Origin: Tritrichomonas musculus
Lineage: Eukaryota; Parabasalia; Tritrichomonadida; Tritrichomonadidae
Assembly: GCA_039105265.1 (NCBI GenBank)
Contig: JAPFFF010000062.1
Coordinates: 248,001-312,000, forward strand
Direction: 5' to 3'
Length of the DNA stretch: 64,000 nt
Below are positions 47,463 through 57,891 of this stretch, one piece after another. The notes under the pieces are model-generated. The model saw only the letters and a list, made by a program, of their open reading frames with translations, had not been told where the DNA came from and did not search any database. A program made the position numbers and the translations under genes. Positions within the stretch are counted from its first letter, which is position 1. Every line of letters starts with the position of its first letter.

Positions 47463-48001
47463 TAAAATACTGATTAATTATTTTTATTCTTTTATTTTTG
47501 ATCGGATGATATTGAAGAATATTGTTTTCTATTATTTCAATGAGATATTTCAGAAAAATCACATTTCAAAACAAGAATTACGAGTCTACTTTTCTCTTAT
47601 TCTGACTCAATTTATTTAGAAACTTTATATTACTCTATGTATGAACTTTAAAAATAAACCAAAGCATGCCTTTAAAAGATTGAAAAAGTATAGGGTGTTA
47701 CAAGTTATCGTGGATTTTTTGTGAATAATAGATAATATTCAAAACAAATAATAAAAATAATTTTTTTAATGGTAATATTTAACATCCCGTTTTGGAAACA
47801 CACGTTATCGTTCATTTCACTTTTTTTTATAACGTTTTTTTTTTTGGCATGAAATTCCCGATTTTAGATAAAATTAAGAAAATTATTTTATTTTGTTCTG
47901 CATAAAATTTTAATATCATTTCAAACACCAATTTCAAACAAGCACCATTTAATCAAACAAATAAATCAGATTCAACATCAAAACAACGAACACTATCAAA
48001 A
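47463..48001. other. Intergenic region
   Basis: AT-rich with long T runs (for example 47821-47852). An open frame at 47419-47619 overlaps the LRR end and shows no family features. No RNA gene was seen. Confidence 0.4.
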
Positions 48002-48250
48002 ATGTCTGCACAAAAAAGACCATCAAGTAAAAAAGAAACACAGCCACCAACAGAGCGAGATAAACAAGAACTGAGAAAATTACATGAAGACAATGAAAGA
48101 CTTAAATCTGATAACGACGAACTTCAGAAAGAAACCTCCATGCATAAAAACGAAATAAGTGCTCTTAGAAAAGAAAACAGCGAACTTAAAAACGAAACAA
48201 TGTCGTTGAGGTTGTTCAGACAGAACTCAAGAAGAATCGATGGAAAATGA
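48002..48250 (+). CDS. Small coiled-coil protein, 82 aa
   Basis: ATG 48002 opens a charged protein that is one long predicted coiled coil from about residue 20, with leucine or isoleucine at heptad spacing (ELRKLHEDNERLKSDNDELQ, NEISALRKENSELK). Its last 12 codons overlap, on the opposite strand, the end of the truncated kinase frame (48216-48250). The coiled coil may be an independent small gene, or the 5' part of a longer coiled-coil gene cut by the same rearrangement that truncated the kinase. No function can be given. Confidence 0.5.
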   Translation: MSAQKRPSSKKETQPPTERDKQELRKLHEDNERLKSDNDELQKETSMHKNEISALRKENSELKNETMSLRLFRQNSRRIDGK

Positions 48251-49429
48251 TGTTCATCATCTCGATGTCTCTTAGGAGAGCTCGTGACTTCTCAAAAAGT
48301 TCAGTTGTGTCACGGTTTTCTTCGCAAAAAAGGTCGAGCTCTTTCAAAGCGAAATCACAGGACACCATGTAAACGCGTGAATTATTTCCTCGCCCAATCA
48401 ACTTGACCCGTCTTAAACTGTCAATTTCATCGACATCGATAAGAGTGAACGGTTTTGAATTCATTGAAATATTGTCACTTTTTGAAGAACTTTGTGATTC
48501 ATATGATTTGAGTTTTGCTCGAAGTTTGGAGTTTTCTTCACGAAGACGAATGTTTTCTTCCATAAGTGACTCAAGATCGTCATTCACATAACTCACTTTT
48601 GGAATGAACTTTTTCTTTGATTGTTTGGTCGTTGAAGATAGCATTTTATTTTGAATGATATCTTCAATTGTGATTGTGATCGGATCTTCAAAGTTTTCTA
48701 ATATGGAATGAATTGGAACATCATAAGAGATGATTTCTTCATTGATCTTGAAAATCTGCTTTGACGATTGGAAATGAAATAAATGCGAGATTTCTTTCAA
48801 ATAGTTTCTGATTGGACGATTGAATTTGAAAGAAAAAGTTTTTTCTTCATTTAAGTAATTTAATTGTGCATTAATCGGAAATGTGTACATTATTAGTCCT
48901 ATGTCACTGTATTTCTTGAGATCGACATTTGGATCAATTGGATCTAATTCTGAATTATTTTGGAAAATTTGGATTTTCTCTGGATCACATTCGACTTCTG
49001 CCTTAATTTTTGATATAAGATTTGAAAATTCATTATTTTTATAACTCAAACAAATTTCTAAATGCTTTTGAATTATATCATTTTTAACAACATCAATATT
49101 CAACCTTTTCTTTTGTCCATAAAAATAAAAATAGTGAATATTGTGCTCTTTAAATAATTTATAAGCCATCTCTTTTTCGTAACTTGGATGAAATAAATTT
49201 TCTGGACTGTTGTAATTAGATTCCACTTCTTCAATAGATATATCAAAGTTATCATCTATTTTTTTATAAAAAATTATATCAGTAATTTCACTAGCAGCTG
49301 ATCTCAAGTAACATTTTTAATGATTTGTCTTTTGAGGGAAAAAATTTCAAGATCCTCTGGTATATCATATTTTGAATATCTATTTTTGCATTTGGCGAAA
49401 AAAGCACTAACTGTTATCATATCTGTCAT
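48216..49429 (-). pseudogene. Truncated kinase gene (regulatory region and N-lobe only)
   Basis: ATG 49429 opens MTDMITVSAFFAKC and after about 40 codons the frame changes near 49305-49320, continuing as SAASEITDIIFYKK. The rest shows beta-grasp-like segments, a coiled coil (LMEENIRLREENSKLRAKLK) and the start of a kinase N-lobe with VKLIGRGNNSRVYMV, the FALKE lysine and an alpha-C helix. The gene ends abruptly after LRDIEMMN, before any catalytic loop or DFG. With one frameshift and no C-lobe it cannot be an active kinase. Relatives in Tritrichomonas are full-length kinases with the same kind of N-terminal region, so I read it as a host pseudogene cut at its 3' end at about 48240. Confidence 0.7.
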
Positions 49430-50002
49430 TCTTAAAAATAATGAACAAAAGAGGGCAAAATTTAAAATAACAAACAATTAAGTATTTATAATAGACAAAA
49501 GTATAAAAACTTTAATTCTAGGACAAACCAAATTTATTTATGATATATATAAATTTTAATTTAATTATATGAGAACTGTTTCCAGTGGTATGATCACCTT
49601 TTTCATTTGATAAATAAATATCCATTATTTTTCAATCAGTTGTGCCTGTAACAATTGAAGAATCTTTTTTATTAGCAGCATTTATTGGTTGAAAGCTTGA
49701 ATATAACTTTAGAAACTTTTGGTCCCCGATCACAACCTGATAAATAAAGAGTTGCATCAACTGCTTTGATTGTACTCATTTAAAGTGAAATAAACATGAT
49801 TATTTTTTAATATTTCTCTCAAAAAACTGGCCTTGAAAAATTAATAATTTTGGCCTTTATGTATTGATAAAACTTGTATAAAGCATCTATTCTAGAAATT
49901 TTACATGTACAATTAGTCCAAGAATTGTATATAATCCATAAAGAAATTTGCAAATATAAAACAAAAAACAAAACAAATATATAAAACTTTTTATTAATTG
50001 AT
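49430..50002. other. Intergenic region
   Basis: A 36-codon minus-strand frame (49779-49672, STIKAVDATLYLSGCDRG) stands out from the AT background but is too short to name. It may be another gene relic. Nothing else was seen. Confidence 0.35.
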
Positions 50003-53000
50003 TTATTTATTGTCTTTTTCTTTCTCTAGATATTTTGGCAAAATAGAAATTCTGGTTTTTGAATTGAATCCAATTTCTTCTTTATTCAAAAAAGAAGGAA
50101 TTTCTATTTGTGATAACGATGAGCAATCTGAGAATGCAGATGGTCCAATTTGAGTTACTGAAGAAGGAATTGAGATATGTTCCAATGATGAACACTTAAA
50201 AAACGCATAAGATCCAATTTTAGTTACAGAAGAAGGGATTATGATTTCTGTCAATGATGAACATCTTGAGAAAGCAAAAGATTTAATTTCAGTAACAGAA
50301 GACGGAATTTGAATTTTTTTCAAAGAGGGGCAATCAAAGAAAACGGAAAACTCTATTTGAGTTAAAGAAGAAGGAATTGCTATTTTAGTTAATGATGAGC
50401 ATTCAGAGAAAGCTGATTTTCCAATTTGAGTTAATGTTGAAGGAATATTGATTTGTTCTAATGAAGAACATCCTTTGAAAACAGAATCTCCGATTTTGGT
50501 TACAGAAGGAGGAATAATGACATGCTTCAATGATGAACATCTAACAAAAGCATAATCATCAATTATTTTAATGAATTCTGGCACAATAATTGTTTTCAAA
50601 TTTACAGTGAATGAGAGGAGTGTATCAAAAATTTCACTATTTGAATTTGATTTGCATATAAACATTTTTCTTTCAATAAATTTAAATTTCTCATTATCTG
50701 GATGGATTATTACTTTATGTAAATAATAGCATCCATTAAAAATACCTCCTTTGATTTCATTCACTGAGGATGGAATTGTAATCTTTGTTAATGAATGACA
50801 TTCAGAAAATGCTGAAAATCCAATTTGAACAACAGAAGAAGGAATTGCAATTTCTTTCAATGAAGAACATCTTGAGAATGCAAAATCTCCAATTATAACT
50901 ACTGAAGGAGGAATTGCAATTTCTACCAATGATGAGCACCCATTAAAAGCACTTTCATCAATTTGAATAATCGAGGATGGAATTATGATTTGCTTCAATG
51001 AAGAACATTCTGAGAAAACATAAGATTCAATTACAGTTACAGAAGATGGAATTGAGATTTGAATTAATGATGAACATCCAAAAAAGGCGTAATTTCCAAT
51101 TTGAGTTACAGAAGGAGGAATTTGGATCTTGGTTAAAGATGAGCATTTATAGAAAGCATATTCTTCAATTTTAGTCAAAGAAGAAGGAATAATAATTTGT
51201 GTTAATGATGAGCATTCTGAGAAAGTACCTTTTGTAATTTGAGTTATATAAGATGGAATTGTGATTTTTGTCAAAGAAGAGCATTTTCTAAAAGCAAATG
51301 ATTTTATTAGAGTTACTGAAGAAGGAATATTTACTTGAGTCAATGATGAACATCCTGAGAAAGCAGAAAATCCTATTTGAACTACAGAAGGAAATGTGAT
51401 TTGCTTTAAAGAAGAACATTCATTAAACATAGAATCATGAATTATGCGCATATCGCCAATGATTTCAAGTGTTTGAATTCCGTTGAAGGCTAATTTCCCA
51501 ATTTTTGTTACGGAAGAAGGAATTACAATTTGAGTCAATGAAGAACATTTAGAAAAAGCATAATTTCCGATTTGAGTTACAGATGAAGGGATTGTGATTT
51601 TTTTCAATGATGAACATTCATTAAACATATAATCATAGATTTTTTGAATACTTCCAATAATTTTAAGGTATTGAATTCCATTGAATGCGTTAAGTCCAAT
51701 TTGAGTTACAGAAGAAGGAATTGAAATTTGTTTCAAAGATGAACATCCTGAAAAAGCAGAAGATTCAATTTGATTTACAGAAGAAGGAATTATGATTTGT
51801 GCTATTGATGAGCATCCTGAAAAAGTAGATTCTCTGATTTGAGTCATAGAAGGAGGAATTGCTATTTGCTTCAATGCTGAACATCCTGAAAAAGCAGATT
51901 CACCAATTTTGGTCACAGAAGAAGGAATTGTGATTTGAATCAATGATAAGCATTCATTGAAGGCATAATCACCTATTTGCGTTACAGAAGAAGGGATGGT
52001 GATCTGTGTCAATGAGAAGCATTTAGAAAAAGTAGAAGATTCAATGTGTGTTACAGAAGAAGGAATTATGATTTTGGTCAATGATGAGCATCCGGCGAAA
52101 ACAGATTTTTCAATTTTTACAACAGAAGATGGAATTGTTATTTGCTTCAATGATGAACATCCTTCGAAAGCAGAATATTCTATTTCAGTAACAGATGAAG
52201 GTATTGTTATTTGCTTCAATGATGAGCATTCACTAAACATTAAAAAATGAATTTTTGGCATATTTCCAATGATTTCAAGTGTTTGAATTCCTTTGAATAC
52301 GCCGAATCCTATTTTCTTTACAGATGAAGGAATTGTTATTTTAGTTAATGAAGAACAATCAGAAAAAGCATAATCTCCAATCTTCTTCACAGAAGAAGGA
52401 ATAGTGATTTGCTTTAATGATGAACATTCTGAAAAAGAAAAGGATTCGATTTCTGTTATAGAATCAGGAAATGAAATTAGTTCTAATGAAGAACATTTTT
52501 TAAACATTGAATCACTGATTTTTCTTATACTTCCAATGATATTAAGCGTTTGAATTCCTTTAAACATACCTTCTCCGAATTCTTTTACAGAAGAAGGAAT
52601 TGTTATTTTAGTTAATGATGAACAGTCAGAGAAAGCATAATCTCCAATTTCATATACAGAAGAAGGAATTTTGATTTGCGTCAATGATGAACATTCAGCA
52701 AAAGCATAATCTCCAATTTCATATACAGAAGAAGGAATGGCGATTGTCTTCAATGAAAAACATCCTTTGAAGCAGCAAGATCCAATTCTATTTATTGAAG
52801 AAGGAATTATTATTTCTGCTAAAGATGAACATCCTGATAGAACAGAAGATCTAATTTTGGTAACAGAGGGAGGAATTATTAATTTCATTAATGATGAACA
52901 TCTAGCAAATGTAGAAGATCTAATTTGAGTTACAGATGATGGAATTGTGACATCTTTCAATAATGAACATCCAGAAAAAGCATTTTCTCCAATTTTGGTC

Positions 53001-56000
53001 ACAGAAGGCGGAATTGTAATTTGATTCAATGATGAACAGTCACAAAAAATAGAAGATCCAATTTCAGTCACAGAAGAAGGAATTGTGATTTGCTTCAATG
53101 ATGAGCATTTTGAAAATGCAAAAGATTCAATTTTAGTAACAGAAGGAGGAATTATCAATTTCATCAATGATGAACATCTAGCAAATGTAGAAGATCTAAT
53201 TTGAGTTACAGATGATGGAATTGTGACATCTTTCAATAATGAACATCCAGAAAAAGCATTTTCTCCAATTTTGGTCACAGAAAGAGGAATTGTAATTTGA
53301 ATTAATGATGAACATTCAAAGAAAACAGAAGATCCAATTTCAGTCACAGAAGGAGGAATTGTGATTTGCTTCAATGATGAGCATTTTGAAAATGCAAAAG
53401 ATCCAATTTCAGTCACAGAAGAAGGAATTGTGATTTGTGTCAATGATGAACATCCAGAGAAAGCAAAAGTTCCGATTCCAGCAACTGAAGAAGGAATCAT
53501 TATTTGTGTCAATAATAAACATTCTTTGAATGCTTCTGATGGAATAGCATGGATATGAGAATTAATTCGATGATATAAAATATTATTCGAAAAACATTTC
53601 ATTGGGAAAGGTTCTGAAAATGATGAGAAAACAATCCCAATATTCATTTGTTTAAGATTTTTGTTTCGAATTTTAATAATTAAATCAATGATTGATTTAA
53701 ATGTTTCTGATGGATATTCTATCTCAATTGAGATATTTTTATATAGATTCAAGCATTCATAGAAAATGGATGATTTCAATGACTTGTTGAAAAAAGATTG
53801 TTCTGTTTGGTCATGTTTAAGAACTAATTGACTAAATTCTGATTTTTGGCAGGTTTCAATATTTTTAATATTGTTTGTAATGAATATCATTTGCGTTTCT
53901 GGTGGAAGTTTAGATATTTTTTTAATTCTGTTTATTGAATTCAACGATTCAAGAAAATATCCACTTTTTGCATGTCCCAATTCTTTTGATTTACTGAAAT
54001 ATTTGATGGCTTCTTTACTGTTCTTTTTGGTTCCTTCACCTATAAAAAGCATTTTGCCTAATTTATACATGCATAACGAATTGCCTAATTTAGAGCCTTC
54101 TTCAAAATATTTGGCAGCTTTTTTGAATCTGCCTTTTTTGTAGTTCAGTAAACCATGAAGTAATAATTTGCGGCTATCATCAATTGCATTGAGTTTGCTG
54201 AGATATTCGTTCGCTTTTGAGAGATCTTCTGGTATAATCTTTCCTTTAATGAGAAGTTTGACATAGTAGATTATTGCATTGGTACATTTCTGATTGACTG
54301 AGTTTTCAATGTATCTCAATCCAAGATTGATAAATATTGGGAAATTATGTTTGCCTTCAATCAAATACTGGCCAACTTCAAATTGTTTCTCGTTGTCATT
54401 TTCTGCTTTTTCAATAAGAGTTTGTTCTTTTTTCGAAAGTTTATTAAACTCTTCTAATGGATACATCATGTTGTATGTGTCTGTTTCTTCTTTCTCGTTT
54501 AAGGAGGCTTGATTATTTTCAGTTAATGGTGTTTGAGACTTTATATTTAATGAAGTTGTATCATTTTCATTTAATGAAGTTCGATCACTTTCATTTAATG
54601 ATGTTGGACCACTTTCATTTAATAAGATTGGATCATTATTATTTAACGAGGTTGGATCACTTTCATTTAATGATGTTGGACCACTTTCATTTAATAAGAT
54701 TGGATCATTATTATTTAACGAGGTTGGATCACTTTCATTTAATGATATTGGTTCATTTTCATTTAATAAGATTGGATCATTTTCATTTAACGAGGTTGGA
54801 TCACTTTCATTTAATAATGTTGCTTCATTTTCAATTATTTTAAACAAATTTTGAGTTGATTCTTCTGGTATGTTATTGTCATAATTGACCATTTTTGTTG
54901 ATGCTTCTTTTATTATTTCAACTTCATTAGAAATATTGATTGATGTTATTGAGTTTTGGCTGTTATTTAATGTATTTATACAGGTTTCTTCATCTGAAAA
55001 ATTATTTTTGTATAAATACGGTTTGACTTCTTTATTTCGACCTTGCTCCTTAACGAAGTCTGAAAAATGAGTTACTCTTTTGGTGGAGTCGAATGTGCAC
55101 TGATATTTTTCAATGAAGTCAACATAATCATAATATTCATTTTCATCAACAAGTTCAGTAATGAATTCTGGATTGGAAGTTAAATCAGAAACAATTTGAG
55201 CGAATGAAGGACGATTTTCTGCTTTCTGTGACCAACATCTTTCAATCAAGTCTTGATACGAATCAGGAATATCATCACTTAATGGGGGACGATAACCGTC
55301 TTCTTGAACTTTCCTCATTAAAGATAAAAAATTAAAATTTTTAAACAGTTTTTCAGACGTTAAAATTTCGTAAACAATGAGGCCAAATGCATAAACATCA
55401 CTTGATTCAGAATATTTTTCATCTGCCATTACTTCTGGTGCCATGTATGCTGGTGTTCCTTTTGTTCCTTTTTGTGATTGGAAATTCATTGTCTCTGATA
55501 AAAAAGTTGTGATTTTTGAAAGGCCAAAATCGCTTATTTTAGGTTGTAAGTATTCATCAAGGAGAATGTTCTCTGGTTTAAGATCACGATGTATAACGTT
55601 ATGTTTGTGTAAAAAAGACATTCCGGATGAAATACCGTAGATATTGATAAGTTTCTTTGTAAAATCCCACTCTTTGGGAGAAAATCCTTTTGATTCCAAG
55701 TCTATAATTTCTCGTAATGAACCATTAAGCGCTAATTCTGTAATTATTGTCGGATGTGGATCACCTTCAAAGTCTGTTGGATAATACCCAACATATTTTA
55801 TAATTGAAGGATGATTGGAAAATGACATCAAATTAACTTCTCGGTAAAATAGACGTGCTTTTTGACTTTCTTCGGTTTCCTCTTCAATCATTGCTTGAGA
55901 TACTTTGCCTGCATATTTTATATTGGTTTGTAAATCTTTAACTAAATAGACTATTCCAAAGCTTCCTTCGCCGATTTTTTTCAGGGCTTGGTATCGCGTG

Positions 56001-56032
56001 ATATCTGAGCTTTCTGCATTAACTATTGACAT
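50003..56032 (-). CDS. Protein kinase - Sel1-like - LRR_5 (BspA-like) fusion, 2009 aa
   Basis: The kinase domain (about residues 13-290) is complete: GEGSFGIVYLV, lysine K43 in AGKV, HRDLKPEN near 148-155, DFGLSK, YMAPEV and DVYAFG. A linker at about 400-500 consists of 8-residue LNESDPTS/LNNNDPIL repeats, with a 72-bp block present twice near 54600-54745. Sel1-like helical repeats follow at about 560-710 (KAAKYFEEGSKLGNSLCMYKLGKMLFIGEG). Then comes an LRR_5 solenoid of about fifty 23-residue units (ITIPSSVTEIGSFAFSKCSSLKQ) to residue 1990, broken by GIQTLEIIG-type variants and one NEKFKFIERKMFICKSNSNS insertion. No signal peptide or membrane segment is seen. A cytoplasmic receptor-like kinase with LRRs as sensor is inferred. 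The promoter region has TCATTATCATA 9 bases before the ATG. Confidence 0.92.
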   Translation of the reverse strand: MSIVNAESSDITRYQALKKIGEGSFGIVYLVKDLQTNIKYAGKVSQAMIEEETEESQKARLFYREVNLMSFSNHPSIIKYVGYYPTDFEGDPHPTIITELALNGSLREIIDLESKGFSPKEWDFTKKLINIYGISSGMSFLHKHNVIHRDLKPENILLDEYLQPKISDFGLSKITTFLSETMNFQSQKGTKGTPAYMAPEVMADEKYSESSDVYAFGLIVYEILTSEKLFKNFNFLSLMRKVQEDGYRPPLSDDIPDSYQDLIERCWSQKAENRPSFAQIVSDLTSNPEFITELVDENEYYDYVDFIEKYQCTFDSTKRVTHFSDFVKEQGRNKEVKPYLYKNNFSDEETCINTLNNSQNSITSINISNEVEIIKEASTKMVNYDNNIPEESTQNLFKIIENEATLLNESDPTSLNENDPILLNENEPISLNESDPTSLNNNDPILLNESGPTSLNESDPTSLNNNDPILLNESGPTSLNESDRTSLNENDTTSLNIKSQTPLTENNQASLNEKEETDTYNMMYPLEEFNKLSKKEQTLIEKAENDNEKQFEVGQYLIEGKHNFPIFINLGLRYIENSVNQKCTNAIIYYVKLLIKGKIIPEDLSKANEYLSKLNAIDDSRKLLLHGLLNYKKGRFKKAAKYFEEGSKLGNSLCMYKLGKMLFIGEGTKKNSKEAIKYFSKSKELGHAKSGYFLESLNSINRIKKISKLPPETQMIFITNNIKNIETCQKSEFSQLVLKHDQTEQSFFNKSLKSSIFYECLNLYKNISIEIEYPSETFKSIIDLIIKIRNKNLKQMNIGIVFSSFSEPFPMKCFSNNILYHRINSHIHAIPSEAFKECLLLTQIMIPSSVAGIGTFAFSGCSSLTQITIPSSVTEIGSFAFSKCSSLKQITIPPSVTEIGSSVFFECSSLIQITIPLSVTKIGENAFSGCSLLKDVTIPSSVTQIRSSTFARCSSLMKLIIPPSVTKIESFAFSKCSSLKQITIPSSVTEIGSSIFCDCSSLNQITIPPSVTKIGENAFSGCSLLKDVTIPSSVTQIRSSTFARCSSLMKLIIPPSVTKIRSSVLSGCSSLAEIIIPSSINRIGSCCFKGCFSLKTIAIPSSVYEIGDYAFAECSSLTQIKIPSSVYEIGDYAFSDCSSLTKITIPSSVKEFGEGMFKGIQTLNIIGSIRKISDSMFKKCSSLELISFPDSITEIESFSFSECSSLKQITIPSSVKKIGDYAFSDCSSLTKITIPSSVKKIGFGVFKGIQTLEIIGNMPKIHFLMFSECSSLKQITIPSSVTEIEYSAFEGCSSLKQITIPSSVVKIEKSVFAGCSSLTKIIIPSSVTHIESSTFSKCFSLTQITIPSSVTQIGDYAFNECLSLIQITIPSSVTKIGESAFSGCSALKQIAIPPSMTQIRESTFSGCSSIAQIIIPSSVNQIESSAFSGCSSLKQISIPSSVTQIGLNAFNGIQYLKIIGSIQKIYDYMFNECSSLKKITIPSSVTQIGNYAFSKCSSLTQIVIPSSVTKIGKLAFNGIQTLEIIGDMRIIHDSMFNECSSLKQITFPSVVQIGFSAFSGCSSLTQVNIPSSVTLIKSFAFRKCSSLTKITIPSYITQITKGTFSECSSLTQIIIPSSLTKIEEYAFYKCSSLTKIQIPPSVTQIGNYAFFGCSSLIQISIPSSVTVIESYVFSECSSLKQIIIPSSIIQIDESAFNGCSSLVEIAIPPSVVIIGDFAFSRCSSLKEIAIPSSVVQIGFSAFSECHSLTKITIPSSVNEIKGGIFNGCYYLHKVIIHPDNEKFKFIERKMFICKSNSNSEIFDTLLSFTVNLKTIIVPEFIKIIDDYAFVRCSSLKHVIIPPSVTKIGDSVFKGCSSLEQINIPSTLTQIGKSAFSECSSLTKIAIPSSLTQIEFSVFFDCPSLKKIQIPSSVTEIKSFAFSRCSSLTEIIIPSSVTKIGSYAFFKCSSLEHISIPSSVTQIGPSAFSDCSSLSQIEIPSFLNKEEIGFNSKTRISILPKYLEKEKDNK
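52860..53286 (-). repeat. Near-identical blocks in the LRR array of the 2009-aa kinase
   Basis: About 150 bp at 52860-53010 is almost identical to 53136-53286. The offset of 276 bp equals four LRR units of 23 codons, so the repeat number changed in whole units without breaking the frame. Confidence 0.75.
54545..54830 (-). repeat. 24-bp repeat coding LNESDPTS-type linker
   Basis: Coding minisatellite in the kinase gene: 24-bp units for LNxxDPxS, about 12 copies, grouped into a 72-bp higher-order unit that occurs twice. Serine, aspartate and proline make a flexible acidic linker between kinase and Sel1 region. Confidence 0.8.
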
Positions 56033-56040
56033 CTTTTTTT

Positions 56041-56051
56041 TATGATAATGA
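56041..56051 (-). promoter_or_regulatory. Candidate initiator (Inr) element
   Basis: TCATTATCATA on the minus strand ends 9 bases before the ATG of the 2009-aa kinase. It fits the TCA+1Y(T/A) initiator of trichomonads, though AT-rich sequence gives chance matches. Confidence 0.4.
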
Positions 56052-56189
56052 TTTAAAATAAATTCTCAATTTTTAAATTAAGTATCATAAAAAATTGTGA
56101 ATATATAAATGCCATATAAAAAAAACTTTTAAAATTGAGAGGAATTCATAACATATTCAAAAAAATTCAATCTTGAAAATTAATTTTCA

Positions 56190-56213
56190 TATTATAGGTG
56201 GACTCGAACTTAA
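56190..56213 (-). repeat. B-box-like tRNA-derived fragment, second copy
   Basis: Minus strand AAGTTCGAGTCCACCTATA matches the copy at 18073-18097 over about 19 bases with two differences. See that entry for why it is not a tRNA. Confidence 0.4.
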
Positions 56214-56544
56214 TTGATGAAAAAGGGATGAGGAAAAAAATTCCAAGTTGAAATTTCAAAGTTTTTTTTATTTCACATGTCATAAAAATTCCATGAAAAA
56301 GTCACATTATTATATCTATGTCTCGAACTTTTTCATCTGAATTTTTTGGCACTTTTCTTCTTTGAAAAAGCTGTATCAGTATTTTCCATTCAAAAAGTGG
56401 ACACCTTGCTGGTTAGGTAACTAGCAGGCCTTGCCAGAAAATATTACTCATTGATTAATTATTTCACAATATCATAATTTGTATTCAAATAAAAAAAAAA
56501 ATTGAAAGAAAATTTTATTTGAAAAAGATAAGTACCTTTAGAGA

Positions 56545-57190
56545 ATGACTGTTGAAGAAATAATAATGAAAATGAAAAAAATTCAATGTACTATTCTAGA
56601 ATTACTTGAAGATATGTCAAGTCCTGATGAAAAATTAGAACATTTCATTGATATTATCACCGATTATAAAATGACTGAAAATAAATATGAACTCAAATCA
56701 TTATTGAAGTTAATAAGCAGTATTAGTAACAATTTTTAGCGTGGACATAATTTCTTTACTAAAATTGAGCAAATTTTGGGACATTCAAAATATTTTACAA
56801 ATTTGAAGAGTTTGTTACTTATGTCAACAGAACAAATTTATCACTCCAAGGCTGTATTGTTGAATCGATCTTTGAAACAAATCTGTTTTTGATGGATAAG
56901 AGAGATATCAAACTAATCGAATATGCCGCTTTTTTTGGATCAAATGACATCATCAAATACATGCATATTAACAGAGTCGAGTTGCCTTCAAGCATGTTGG
57001 AATACGCCATTCATAGCAGGAATGCAGAACTCATGAATTTCATGGAATTTCATTTTTTTAATTTTTGATTGATAAATGGCGTTCTTAATTAAAAATTATT
57101 CATTTAACTGCTATTGATTATGCCAAAGAGTATAATTACTCAGAAATTGTTGAAATTCTATCTAAAAAATCAATGAAAGTAAATTTATAA
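56545..57190 (+). pseudogene. Decayed DUF3447/ankyrin-family gene
   Basis: ATG 56545 opens MTVEEIIMKMKKIQCTILEL followed by NKYELKSLLKLISSISNNF, the standard N-terminus of the family, and stops at TAG 56737-56739. Further on, in other phases, come QIYHSKAVLLNRSLKQICF, MDKRDIKLIEYAAFFGSNDI and SSMLEYAIHSRNAELMNFME, which are the expected later ankyrin segments. Several frame changes and stops and a short overall length show that this is a host pseudogene. It resembles the more intact copy at 45052. Confidence 0.8.
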
Positions 57191-57513
57191 TGAAGAAATT
57201 CATTTATACAGACCAAAGGGGAAAATATGATGGTAAAAAATTGTTAATTTGTCATTCAAAGAAAATTATCATTTTCAAATAACAAGAAAAAAATCTGAAT
57301 ACCTCAAGTAATTATTCTTATACAACATGTGGATATCGTAATTATAATAAAAATATTTGGATGACTAATTATTTTTTAATTTGATATATAATAATTAATA
57401 AAAAAAAGTGGAACTACAAGTTATTTCATATTAATATTTTAAAAATATATAATTTTATTCTAATTAAATAGAAAATATTTGAATATTTTCTAAAAAGTAG
57501 TACAATAAAATTA
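57191..57513. other. AT-rich spacer
   Basis: About 320 bases between the ankyrin relic and the small minus-strand gene, with nothing recognisable. Confidence 0.4.
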
Positions 57514-57891
57514 TTATTTTGACTTATTTTGTTCAAAACATATGATATATTCATCTATTTCATTTCTATATTCTTGGAATGTTTTGATTTCAATTTCTTT
57601 GAATCTTTCATCTTGTTTTATTTTTTGGCCAAGACTACCATCTAAAGAGCAAACATATAATCGTTCTTCTAATAGCATTATTTCACTTCTTATACATTCT
57701 GGGTTGACCTCATCTTCATAGTCGTTGCCCCAATTTACATCTGTTCTTTTCAGGTATAATTCGTTATATATAATTGTTTCTTTAACGTATTTAATTGCAT
57801 TTTGATAACATTCGGTGAGTTTAACAGCATCTATATCATTAAGCTTTCCTTCATCGTATGCATCTAACTTTTCAAAATCTTCAAAATCCAT
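57514..57891 (-). CDS. Hypothetical acidic helical protein, 125 aa
   Basis: ATG 57891 opens MDFEDFEKLDAYDEGKLNDI and the frame runs clean to TAA. The protein is acidic and probably all-helical (KLTECYQNAIKYVKETIIYN, later FQEYRNEIDEYIICFEQNKS), with no signal peptide, membrane segment or known motif. Its codon use is less biased to Asn/Lys/Phe runs than chance AT-rich frames, which supports a real gene. I do not recognise the family. Confidence 0.5.
   Translation of the reverse strand: MDFEDFEKLDAYDEGKLNDIDAVKLTECYQNAIKYVKETIIYNELYLKRTDVNWGNDYEDEVNPECIRSEIMLLEERLYVCSLDGSLGQKIKQDERFKEIEIKTFQEYRNEIDEYIICFEQNKSK

Larger units (their letters stand above)
56033..56544. other. Intergenic region with tRNA-derived fragment and CACTTTTTGA motif
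   Basis: Contains the second B-box-like copy (56190-56213, minus) and TTCAAAAAGTGGACACC (about 56393-56409). A short hairpin GCTGGTTA/TAACTAGC follows at about 56412-56432. No gene was seen. Confidence 0.45.

Noticed and set aside
54457-54843. 128-aa plus-strand frame rich in HFHLM repeats
   Set aside because: Antisense of the LNESDPTS coding minisatellite in the 2009-aa kinase.
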